Under the pieces are notes generated by a model, which had not been told where the DNA came from, did not search any database, and was given only the letters and a program-made list of their open reading frames with translations. Position numbers and translations under genes: made by a program. DNA of 64,000 bases from Lineus longissimus (Eukaryota > Nemertea > Pilidiophora > Heteronemertea > Lineidae), in the NCBI RefSeq assembly GCF_910592395.1, contig NC_088312.1:14363292-14427291 (forward strand), given 5' to 3'. Below are positions 30,911-39,969 of this stretch, in pieces. How positions within the stretch are numbered: the stretch's first letter is position 1; each line of letters begins with the position of its first letter.

Positions 30911-31927
30911 AACCCTAGGGGGAATCTAGGTAATAAAGGTACAGGAAAAAAGGTACGGAAATAAAGGTACAGGAAATAAAGGTACAGGAAATAAAAGTAC
31001 CGGAAATAAAGGTACTGGAAAAAAAGGTACTAGAAAAATAGGTACACAAAATAGCATAAATAGGTAAAAAAGGTACACAATATTTTTTTTAAATATCATT
31101 TGAATTCTCTCTTTTTCTATTCATAACTTAACTTTATTTGTTGCGTAGGCATTGCATGGACCTTAGAAATAGGTATATCAAATTTCCAGTATACCGTTAT
31201 GGTTTTCAATAGTGAAAACACGGCTATCAAGATCATGATGATTGTAAAGATTCTAGGACAATTCCCTCTGCAAAAGGGTTAACTGATAAATGTACCAAAG
31301 TTCAAGTTAACTTGCAATTAATCAATTAACATTCATCATAGAGCTGGATCCAATTAACCATGTGCCTGGCCAATTAGGTCTTAACAGACAAATTACTAGA
31401 TTTAAGACCAAACACAAGCTATTTAGCGAAATTGGCGAGAATCTTAATGTGAAATGCCAGGTCTGATGGCCGGCACCTCCCTTTCCCAAGATCCTGGATC
31501 CGCCTCTAATAAGAATACGACTCGAGTATTCTAAAATTTAAAAGAACATGAATGTAGTTATTTCCAAAAAAACGTCAGCTCCCCTGTCGGGCAATTTCTT
31601 CAAAGAATTTTCCTCAAATTCATTCCGTAACAAAATTGTCCGCAATGTATTAAACTATTTTAAGGCACCACCTTAGTCACAGAAGAAGAAAATGGGCAAG
31701 AAAAGATTAAGAAATAGGCCGAGTCTGAACCAGTTGAAGAGAATAATATTCTTTAAAAAAATTGTGTACTTTTTTACCTATTTATGCCATTTTTGTACCT
31801 TTTTTCCGGTACCTTTTTTTCCGGTACCTTTATTTCCAGTACTTTTATTTCCTGTACTTTTATTTCCTGTACCTTTATTTCCGTACCTTTTTTTCCTGTA
31901 CCTTTTTTACCGTATACCCCCTAGGGC
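30911..31927. mobile_element. Foldback element 2 with GGTACAGGAAATAAA arms
   Basis: The left arm (30911-31090) starts CCCTAGGGGG and runs through about ten units of GGTACNGGAAATAAA (14-15 bp). The right arm (31755-31927) is the inverted equivalent and ends CCCCCTAGGG. About 660 bp lies between, without a gene. No clear target duplication. Confidence 0.7.
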
Positions 31928-32062
31928 GAATAAAGCCCTTTTCGAGCGAAGCTCTGCAACCACGTCTATTAAAGTACTTTTTTAAGGGTACATATTTGTA
32001 CATCCTCTCCATATTTACGTAATGATATTTTATTAAATTTACCTCTTAATAAACTACTTTTC

Positions 32063-32215
32063 TTGTCGAGAATGCTGTTTACAGGGTGTAGTAGAAGGGT
32101 AATGGTGGCGTTTTGACAAATTGAAATATGTGTGGTTTGGGCAAGAAAACGAAGTTTTCTTAGGCTATTACGCAGATATTATTCGTATTAATCGTACATC
32201 GATTACCCTTCTACT
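32063..32215 (-). repeat. Right terminal inverted repeat of the virus-like element
   Basis: Reverse complement of 6988-7140 with about 6 differences, ending CCCTTCTACT. The sequence beyond 32215 is not related to that inside the element. Confidence 0.85.
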
Positions 32216-33844
32216 CTTTTACCCCTCATAAATACCTCACTGTCAAAATAATGCAGGCCTTGCCCAATACACGTGCTATTGTCTTTAAAGAAAGCCCGCT
32301 AACAATATCAACGTCCACGATCGTCGTTGGTTTCACTTGTATACGAGGAGTTTTTCTCGCCTATATCGTGAATTGCATGATATTTTAGAATGAAACTTGG
32401 ATACGATTTTGTCACAATAACATGTACAGCCGTACATCATCGGTGATTAGGTAGCGCATTGCGATTGTCCACATTACAACCGACCCACGTCCTTTTGCGT
32501 GTTATGATTATGATGTTATCAACCTTATTTCAGCAGGTGATGATTGGCAATGTAGTCGAGGTTATACTGTGTGCCATCTAGCGCCAATTATATGTATAAG
32601 AAACGAAGACTTGGCAGAATCCGCGTTCATTTGGAAATATACGAAGCGTTGCCCGAACCCGTCTCTTCAAAGGCGAATTCCACGAGTACTACTTGACAGA
32701 TTAAATCAAAACTACATTGTAATGTTATTCGTTAGAAGAAATCAATATCCTTAATTTTGCGACTGAGAAAGTATAGATCCGATGAATAGGACTGATTGCT
32801 TTACAATTATCTCAAGATCAAAAAACACCCCAATTATGTGTTTCTAATTGCGAACTTTATGTTTATTCCCTTAATGGTAGCATGTAAATTGAAATGCAAT
32901 CGCTTTATCATTTTCGAAGTAGGGTTCACAATATCAACAAAATACTGAATTTCCAACTGTGATATCTTCCAAAAGAGAGCAAATTCATTGTTTGAAACAA
33001 TATCGATACGATAGGAACAGTAAATGGTTTGAATACAATTGGAACAAGCAAATTTATGGTTTGGAAATAATCTTGACTTCGTTCACTCATTTATTTCGAT
33101 ATAATTTGCTTATTTCAAATAATTTCGTCAAATAATTTAATTCCCACATGGCGCCTCATACCAGACCAAAGTCACGACGGCTCACATTTCCGTATTGAAA
33201 TCAGATTATTCTGGTGATCACTTTCGTACTGGTTAAAACTTTCAGTTAAAATTGTTGGGCAGAAGATATTTTAGTTAAAAGTATCTAAAAATTGCATTAG
33301 TAAATATCCGGCACGCCGCCACACCCATGCTGATCTTCCTGAAGTTTGAGGGAATCTTCGATTAGAGGAAGCATCCTCTTTAGCAGTGAGTCATTATTTG
33401 GACTTGTGTTGAAAAAAATACTCCTTTGGGTAAATCCTCAAACAACGTACTCTCTACTATACCACAGTAGAGCATTTCACTGTTGTCGATATCGCATTAA
33501 ACAGTGAACATTCTACTGTGTGTTTGCTTTTGCGCACATTCTCTGCGCAACGAAGAATACCATTGAATATTATATAAATGTTGCATGTCATTGTCAAGCC
33601 ATAGAATAGTCAAAATTATTTGTCAGGTCAAAAGTTATTTCACGAGGCTTTAAACCAAACCTTGAAGAAATCGGCCCAGCAGGTTTTGCACAGCGACCCA
33701 AACCACTTGTAGTATATTTCAATATTATTGTCTTTGGTTAATTTGGCTAAATTGGCCACTCAGGTTAAGGTTTGTTGTTGCTGCACTGCAACAGGGCTTG
33801 CGTTGGTAACCGTATCCAGGCTGCTGGAGGCTGCATTGTTGCCT
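32216..33844. other. Host flank without supported gene
   Basis: AT-rich sequence with a 61-codon frame at 32569 and no motif support. A small hairpin is annotated at 33463. Confidence 0.4.
33463..33520. repeat. Short hairpin, about 22-bp arms
   Basis: CACAGTAGAGCATTTCACTG pairs with the inverted CACAGTAGAATGTTCACTG-type arm, loop about 16 bases. It could be a tiny MITE relic or an RNA hairpin; nothing else supports a microRNA. Confidence 0.35.
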
Positions 33845-33971
33845 GTATATAAAGGGCAGCTCTCACAACAATCTGGGACAGTTTCCAAGCCAGCCAGTCA
33901 GCTCCATTGTATATTGAGATTGAGAAGTGATTATTCAAAGAGGTTTAGAAGAGTTAGAAGAAGTATAGAAA
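33845..33971 (+). promoter_or_regulatory. Candidate core promoter and first exon with donor site
   Basis: TGTATATAAAGGGCAG (about 33845-33860) is a good TATA box. About 30-60 bases on lie pyrimidine/CAGT-type initiator-like bases, and AAAG|GTAAAT at 33971/33972 is a good splice donor. This fits a noncoding first exon of a rightward host gene, or the U3/R part of an old LTR. The LTR retrotransposon at 34095 would then sit in the first intron. Confidence 0.35.
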
Positions 33972-34094
33972 GGTAAATACAGTTATATCATTATTTAATG
34001 AGGTGTTCGTGTGTATTGTTTACCTTTGTTGCACAATCAGCTGACCATAGAACGAGACGGAGGTCAAGGACGAGTGACACAACGGACAGCAAAT

Positions 34095-34274
34095 TGTCGT
34101 GTTGCTTTTATCGTGAGATGCTCGATTGAAGTAGATGACGATTGATTTCCATAATAAATGAAATGAATTACTTTATTTACGACTCCATCTTTTTCCGGAA
34201 GTGCTTACATAGCTTCTGCGCATGCGTGACATGAACTCAGTTACAAATTGGCGGGAGATTCAAATATCACCACA
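34095..34274 (-). repeat. 3' LTR (180 bp)
   Basis: On the plus strand it starts TGTCGTGTTGCTTTTATCG and ends CAAATATCACCACA. I compared it base by base with 39078-39257 and found no difference. The adjoining purine-rich AAGCTTGGGGA (34275-34285, minus strand) is the likely polypurine tract. Confidence 0.93.
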
Positions 34275-34626
34275 TCCCCAAGCTTAGTATAAAACTGGAC
34301 AAGTTTTAACTCATCTCTCTTATAAACTTTTCAACTGGAAAATATTTGAAAACAAAACACCTGAAGACAAGGCAAACTTTGTCTTCACAAACACCGACTA
34401 GGCATATTGAAATTGTCCCAAAATTACTAACAGAAACTGACTATAACTGGAATAATCAATATTCAAATTTAGGTTTTGACTAAACACACTTGCTTAGAAC
34501 ATACAATTTACAAAAAAAAAACACACAGGAAAAACATGTCCTGAAAACTTGGTTAACCTTACAGTACTGTCTCTTAAAATCACAATCATGGCCAAAAATG
34601 CAGAAAAATCTACAAGTTGTATGAAA

Positions 34627-37600
34627 TTACTTCTCCACATAATCCTTCCATCGACTATGTGTAGTCCTGACCCTAGTTGACCTTCTCACTGGTTCAACAG
34701 GCTCAACTGGCTGAGAGTTTTCAGGAGGTGCAACTGGGATCTCAGAAGTGTCCACAGTTTCAGTGGTTGTGACAACTGTTGTCTCAACAGGAGACAAATC
34801 TGGTTCATGCAAAACCAGCTCAGGGCTGCTCTGAGTCTCAGAGACTTCAGGCCGCTCCTGTACTCTAACTTCACCAGTGATGTTTGAATCTCTAGGAGAT
34901 TCCCCAGATTGAATTTGAGAACTCTCAGAAGTTGTGTCCACTGTTACACTGGATTCAGACATGCTTGAGTGATACTTCTTGACATGGTTCAATGCTCTCA
35001 ATTTTACACCTTTTGAATTCTTGAGCAAAACAGCACCGCTCACTTTCTCAACAATCTCATATGGTTCAACCTCATAATTAGGCATCAGCTTGTTCTTACG
35101 GAAATTTTCTAAGAGCAACACTTTGTCACCACGTTTCAACTCAGAAATTTCAGCGTTTCTACGGCTGTCCGCATACTGTTTCTGCCTAAGTTTGGAGATT
35201 GCATCACGCTCCCTAAACTTTGCTTGCCAATCTGATTCAGTAACCTCTCTATTTGGCTCAACCCTCAGTTTTGGAAGTCTACATTTCAACTCTCTACCCA
35301 TTAGTGCTCTGGCTGGAGATACACCCGTTTGTGTACGTGGCGTCGTCCTATAGTCAAACAGGAATTTCTCAACCTCTTTACGCCAATCTTTCCCTTCAAG
35401 CTTCGCTATTCGAATGATTTTCAACAAAGTCTCATTTGCACGTTCGACGTTCCCATTGCTCTGAGGCAAGTAAGGTATGCTGCACCTGTGATCAATGTCA
35501 AGGTAGTCTAAGAAAGCTTCAAATTCACGTGATTTGAAAGGCGGTCCATTGTCTGACCGTACTGAATAAGGAATTCCATGGGTGAGGAAAACCGATTCTA
35601 GAGCTCTGATCACACGTGTGGCATCTGTCTTCTTCAGAAACACAATCTCAGGCCAACGACTATAATAATCAGTGATTACAAGCAAATGGTCTCCATTGGA
35701 GATATCTAACAGATCTATGGCTATGTCAAACCATGGGCCCTCAGGCAGTGCAGTAGGCCTGATTGGCACCGGCCTGGGCCTTGAACCCACCAGTTGGCAC
35801 AAATGGCAGTGTTTTACACATGTTTCTACATCCTTATCCATTCCTGGCCACCACACTCTTTCTCTTAGCCTATTCTTCATTCTCACCATGCCTTGATGCC
35901 CACTATGGCCTAGTTTGATAACTTTGGGGCGTAGACTCTCTGGGATAAAGATTTTTCTACCCCTCATTATCACATGACCATATGCCCAGAAATCATCCCT
36001 GATGTGGTAGATGGGATCATGTTTCAACTCATGCCAGTCTTCAGTCAAAATAGCCCTCTCTACCAATTTCAAACCTGGGTCTTTCAGACTTTCAGTCTCG
36101 ATTTCCTTTATGCCCATGGCACCAGGAAGACTCTCAGTTACTACAGAGAACGCGAAGTCTTCGCTTCTGGCCTCATCACTAACTACATCAACACTATCCT
36201 CGATGGGTAACCTGCTAAGTGGATCAGCATAGTTGTCTCTCCCCTTTATGTGCTTTATAGTGTAATTAAACTGTTGGAGGTAAAGTAGCCAACGTTCTAT
36301 CCTAGCAGAAGGTGGTGTGGAGTTAGGCGCCAACACTTTCAGTAGAGGTTTGTGGTCGGTGAGGATTTCAAAGGAAGATCCTGTGAGATACAACGCAAGC
36401 TTGGAACAGGCCCATTTTACACCAAGGGCTTCTCTCTCAAATTGTGAGTACCTACTTTCACAATCAGACAACTTCCTGCTCAGGTAATGAACAGGATGGA
36501 AGTGGCCATCAGGCTGAAGCTGTTCGAGAATGGCCCCTAAACCCACGGGTGCCGCATCCGTTACTACTCTTGTTTTAGCCCCTGGCTTGAAGTAAGCCAT
36601 GCAAGGTGCTGAAACTAGACAATCTTTAGTCTCTTTGAATGCTTTGTCATGCACTGATGTCCATTTCCACTCTGCTGTACAACCAGTAAGCTCCCACAGT
36701 GGAGCAGTGATTACAGAGAAATTTCTCATGTATCTCGAGCAGAATTGAGCAAGACCAAGAAAACTTCTGAGTTCAGCTTTGGTATCAGGCTTTGGAGCCT
36801 TCACTATGGCAGACACTTTCTGCTCACTTACTTTCAAACCCTTGCTAGTCATGACATGGCCCATGAAGTCCATGGACTCACCAACAGCACACTTTGGAAA
36901 ATTCAATGTCAACCCATGTTCAGCCAAACGCTGAATCACCAACTCGACTCTCTCAAACAACTGCGCATAGTCATCTGCGACAACTCTGATGTCGTCGTGT
37001 ATGTTGTGGGCCCCCGGACAACCCTTCAACACCTGTGCTATCAACTGTTGAAACTTTTCTGTGGCCATGTTGGCCCCAAAAATCAACCTCTTGTATCTGT
37101 ACAGCGAGCTTGGGCCTGAAAAAGTGGTAATGCCCCTGCTGTCAGGGTGCAACTCCACTTGGTGAAATGCTCTGTTCAAATCTAGTTTACAGAAAACTTT
37201 GGCCCCTGATATTTCAGACAAACTTTCTTCTACCGTAGGCACGGGGTGTTTCTCCCTTCTTATTGCGGTGTTGGCCCTTCTCATATCCAAGCATAGACGT
37301 AGGTCACCATTAGGCTTCAAGACCGACACTAATGGATTCACCCATGAAGTTGGACCAGTTACTGGTTCAATGACATCCAACTTCAGCAACTCATCTAGTT
37401 TCTGAGTTACCTTGTCTCTCAGATTGAAAGGAATGCGTCTGTGCTGCACAGACGGTTTCACATCTGGATCAATATGAAACTTCAACTGGTAATTCTTCAG
37501 TTTACCTAGGCCCTTAAACACCGAGGGGTACTTGCACCTTAGCCTAGATAGAATATCGTTATCATTACAATGTGCACTGTGCCTGGGACTTGATGGAGGT

Positions 37601-38871
37601 CCCACCCTGAGGATACCAAGCGATACACATACAGATCGGCTGAGCAATACTGGCTGGTGGCTGGCTGGTACTACATAGAAATCGACATAGGCAGTGCTGC
37701 CTGTCTCCGCAACTTCTATTCTTAGTGCGGTTTTACCTAGAATAGCCAGTGGTTCTGTTGAGCCATATGTGTAAACCTTGGTGTCACATCCTCTGAGTGA
37801 CGGCACTGTTCGTCTGTCTTCTTCACTGTCTCTCTTGATCTTCTTGAAGGTCGACTCAGCCATTAGGTTGCACGTTGCACCGGAATCTATTACCACAGGA
37901 ATGTCCGACTGATGTATTTTGACGCTGAATGTCTCCACACGATTGTCGCTGGCATGGAACACATAGTATTCATCGTCGTCACTCGATGAAGTGGCACCAG
38001 CGAGGTGTTTGTTATCATCGGCAGTGCTATTGGTGTCCACTGCATGAACTGAATGACGCGTTTTGCCACCGCGGCCTCGTCCACGGCCACGATGACCCCC
38101 ACGTCCGCGGTTGGACTGGGCAGGCACTGTTGTTGTGCCTGACGATTTCGAATGGCAAAAAGCCTCGAAATGACCTTTCTTGTTGCATTTCGTGCATACA
38201 TGATCTTTCGAGCGCCGACAATCCTTAGCCAGATGGCCCGGAAGGTCACAACGATAACATTTGGGCTTTGACTCGGTCTTGCGTTGAACGAAGTTTGCGT
38301 TGCTGCTGGTTGTCGTACCGGAGTCTAGGGTTAGCGCCTCCTTGTCGTGGTAGGAGCGCACGATTTCTACTAACTTCTCCAACGTCAGCTTGTCCTCCCG
38401 ATACAGCTTCGATTTCAGTGATTTGTTCTTTATGAACAACATCACACGGTCCCTGACCTGATTCAAAGATTCATCGTCTCCGAATTCACAGTCTTTAACA
38501 AGTGTTTTCAGTCTTGTTGTGAAACTATCAATGTTCTCTCCCCCTTTTGGATTGGTGGAGTAAAACTTCTGCCTGGACATTGGCGCGTTCTTCTTCAGCT
38601 GGAAATGATCCGACATGCATTTACCGGCCTTATCGTAGTCCTTATCCTCCCCCTGGTCAGCGACAGGCTTTGTGTAGAAGATGTCCCGTACCCCTGCACC
38701 GGCCACATGTAGGAAGAGGGCCTTCTTCTGTACGGCATTTGTGACACCGGCGGCACCGAGGTAGAGCTTGAAATCCTTGACCCAGCGGTCCCACTTAGGG
38801 GCCAAAGCCTCAGGCTCTCCAACAGTGCTGAACTCCGCCACCGTGGGCAGGCCTCCTACTGATATCGACAT
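34627..38871 (-). CDS. gag-pol polyprotein (1414 aa), intact
   Basis: ATG 38871 to stop 34627 without interruption. Gag is followed by two CCHC knuckles (CYRCDLPGHLAKDC; CTKCNKKGHFEAFC) at about residues 205-240, then an Arg/Gly-rich stretch. The protease motif is VIDSGAT. In RT the active-site region reads IHDDIRVV, and KLDLNRAFHQVEL is present. RNase H carries LTDHKPLL and DPLSRLP. The integrase has HSGHQG…CHLCQ and RSDNGPPF, then a C-terminal GPY-like part and a Ser/Thr/Pro-rich tail. RT region residues differ slightly from the usual YxDD, as in other NI(S/H)DD-type Ty3 elements. Gag and pol are fused in one frame. Confidence 0.93.
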   Translation of the reverse strand: MSISVGGLPTVAEFSTVGEPEALAPKWDRWVKDFKLYLGAAGVTNAVQKKALFLHVAGAGVRDIFYTKPVADQGEDKDYDKAGKCMSDHFQLKKNAPMSRQKFYSTNPKGGENIDSFTTRLKTLVKDCEFGDDESLNQVRDRVMLFIKNKSLKSKLYREDKLTLEKLVEIVRSYHDKEALTLDSGTTTSSNANFVQRKTESKPKCYRCDLPGHLAKDCRRSKDHVCTKCNKKGHFEAFCHSKSSGTTTVPAQSNRGRGGHRGRGRGRGGKTRHSVHAVDTNSTADDNKHLAGATSSSDDDEYYVFHASDNRVETFSVKIHQSDIPVVIDSGATCNLMAESTFKKIKRDSEEDRRTVPSLRGCDTKVYTYGSTEPLAILGKTALRIEVAETGSTAYVDFYVVPASHQPVLLSRSVCVSLGILRVGPPSSPRHSAHCNDNDILSRLRCKYPSVFKGLGKLKNYQLKFHIDPDVKPSVQHRRIPFNLRDKVTQKLDELLKLDVIEPVTGPTSWVNPLVSVLKPNGDLRLCLDMRRANTAIRREKHPVPTVEESLSEISGAKVFCKLDLNRAFHQVELHPDSRGITTFSGPSSLYRYKRLIFGANMATEKFQQLIAQVLKGCPGAHNIHDDIRVVADDYAQLFERVELVIQRLAEHGLTLNFPKCAVGESMDFMGHVMTSKGLKVSEQKVSAIVKAPKPDTKAELRSFLGLAQFCSRYMRNFSVITAPLWELTGCTAEWKWTSVHDKAFKETKDCLVSAPCMAYFKPGAKTRVVTDAAPVGLGAILEQLQPDGHFHPVHYLSRKLSDCESRYSQFEREALGVKWACSKLALYLTGSSFEILTDHKPLLKVLAPNSTPPSARIERWLLYLQQFNYTIKHIKGRDNYADPLSRLPIEDSVDVVSDEARSEDFAFSVVTESLPGAMGIKEIETESLKDPGLKLVERAILTEDWHELKHDPIYHIRDDFWAYGHVIMRGRKIFIPESLRPKVIKLGHSGHQGMVRMKNRLRERVWWPGMDKDVETCVKHCHLCQLVGSRPRPVPIRPTALPEGPWFDIAIDLLDISNGDHLLVITDYYSRWPEIVFLKKTDATRVIRALESVFLTHGIPYSVRSDNGPPFKSREFEAFLDYLDIDHRCSIPYLPQSNGNVERANETLLKIIRIAKLEGKDWRKEVEKFLFDYRTTPRTQTGVSPARALMGRELKCRLPKLRVEPNREVTESDWQAKFRERDAISKLRQKQYADSRRNAEISELKRGDKVLLLENFRKNKLMPNYEVEPYEIVEKVSGAVLLKNSKGVKLRALNHVKKYHSSMSESSVTVDTTSESSQIQSGESPRDSNITGEVRVQERPEVSETQSSPELVLHEPDLSPVETTVVTTTETVDTSEIPVAPPENSQPVEPVEPVRRSTRVRTTHSRWKDYVEK

Positions 38872-39063
38872 GCTTCAGTTCACGAACGATGATGCAGTCT
38901 CAATGCACTACGTGGATGTACAGTCATGTACAGTCAAATGCACTGTGGGCAGTGTGGGGTTTGCACGTTTCTGAACGGCTTACCGACTCGTTCAAAACGG
39001 GGTTTTCACAGTCTATACATTTATTTCACCGGCTTCACTACGGCCTGCATGTAAAGTTCGAAT

Positions 39064-39074
39064 CCTCGTCGCCA
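39064..39074 (-). other. Primer binding site, tRNA-Ser type
   Basis: The minus strand reads TGGCGACGAGG, three bases after the 5' LTR. It is complementary to the 3' end of tRNA-Ser(GCT) as I remember it (…CCTCGTCGCCA). Confidence 0.65.
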
Positions 39075-39077
39075 TTT

Positions 39078-39257
39078 TGTCGTGTTGCTTTTATCGTGAG
39101 ATGCTCGATTGAAGTAGATGACGATTGATTTCCATAATAAATGAAATGAATTACTTTATTTACGACTCCATCTTTTTCCGGAAGTGCTTACATAGCTTCT
39201 GCGCATGCGTGACATGAACTCAGTTACAAATTGGCGGGAGATTCAAATATCACCACA
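39078..39257 (-). repeat. 5' LTR (180 bp)
   Basis: Identical to 34095-34274; followed on the plus strand by the CAAAT duplication. Confidence 0.93.
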
Positions 39258-39262
39258 CAAAT

Positions 39263-39969
39263 TAGGAATATTACACACTGTCAAAGTGATTTTTAATCGG
39301 CGGATACGCAAATCATGTATGGAGCCAAGACGTGTACATTATGTACTGTAGACAGTGTGTGTTTACATGAGCAGACGATGTTTGTTTGAAGCGAGTCCAG
39401 GCCCAACTTGAATGCCTTGTACTTTCTATTCGTGGATGTAACAGTCCCACCCAATGCAACCTACCTACTTTGTGGGTGTAATTCAAGACCCTGACAGTAT
39501 CACTGTGCAACTTCCTGGCTTAAAACGCCGTAAATATGCTGTTTTTTATCGCCGATTTCGTCGAAATCTTAATGGCCGCCATTTGCAATATCGCGTCATC
39601 GATGACGTCAGCCGTGGAATAATGCCGTGGAATAGTCAAAATTATCGCATGGCACGTGGTCGTGAATGACGCGACGTGATTGGCTCACATACTAATGAGG
39701 TATGATAATCTGGAATATTGTTGAATGACCACGTGTTTTTAATTTGTACTATATATATAGTTTTTGACTGTAGCCGAATAGATGATAAATCAATAAATCA
39801 ATTTGAATTTGAAATTTTGACTCTTTTATTTCATTTTAGCAGTGAGGATGGGCGGCTACAGGCGGTATCATTTCCAACAACATGTCACAATGAGAGACCT
39901 TTCCCCCTATGTGCAAGGAGTATGAGGGGTTGGGGTGGTTAGGTCCTCTCATTCCCAGCTCAGCTGCCA
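39263..39969. other. Unassigned spacer with TATA-like run
   Basis: No supported gene. CTATATATATAG at about 39749 followed by overlapping AATAAATCAATAAATC-type bases near 39789 recalls a promoter/poly(A) pair of a degraded LTR, but no duplicate copy is in the window. Confidence 0.3.

Larger units (their letters stand above)
6988..32215 (+). mobile_element. Polinton/adintovirus-like element, 25.2 kb, decayed
   Basis: It is bounded by 153-bp terminal inverted repeats that differ at about 6 positions and begin AGTAGAAGGGTAAT. Inside are remnants of structural genes homologous to those at 1628-4732, a protein-primed family B DNA polymerase, a deoxynucleoside kinase and three leftward genes. The flanking bases (ATTTTG on the left, CTTTTA on the right) match at only 4 of 6, so a target duplication is not firmly shown. 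No integrase, packaging ATPase, protease or capsid gene is visible in this copy. All recognisable genes are broken or doubtful, so the element is dead. About 12 kb of its length is later insertions. Confidence 0.75.
34095..39257 (-). mobile_element. Young Ty3/gypsy-type retrotransposon, full length
   Basis: 5163 bp with identical 180-bp LTRs, TG…CA ends and a perfect 5-bp duplication CAAAT (34090-34094 and 39258-39262). It has one uninterrupted gag-pol frame, a tRNA-Ser type primer site and a purine tract. Identity of the LTRs and an open frame point to a recent, possibly still active insertion. Confidence 0.95.

Noticed and set aside
31692-32022. Two overlapping Tyr/Phe-rich frames
   Set aside because: They translate the tandem arm of foldback element 2; period and composition explain them.
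6988-32215. A firm 6-bp target duplication for the virus-like element
   Set aside because: The flanks ATTTTG and CTTTTA agree at only four bases, and AT-rich DNA makes this weak.
33463-33520. A microRNA precursor
   Set aside because: The hairpin is short with mismatches; no conserved mature sequence or other support.
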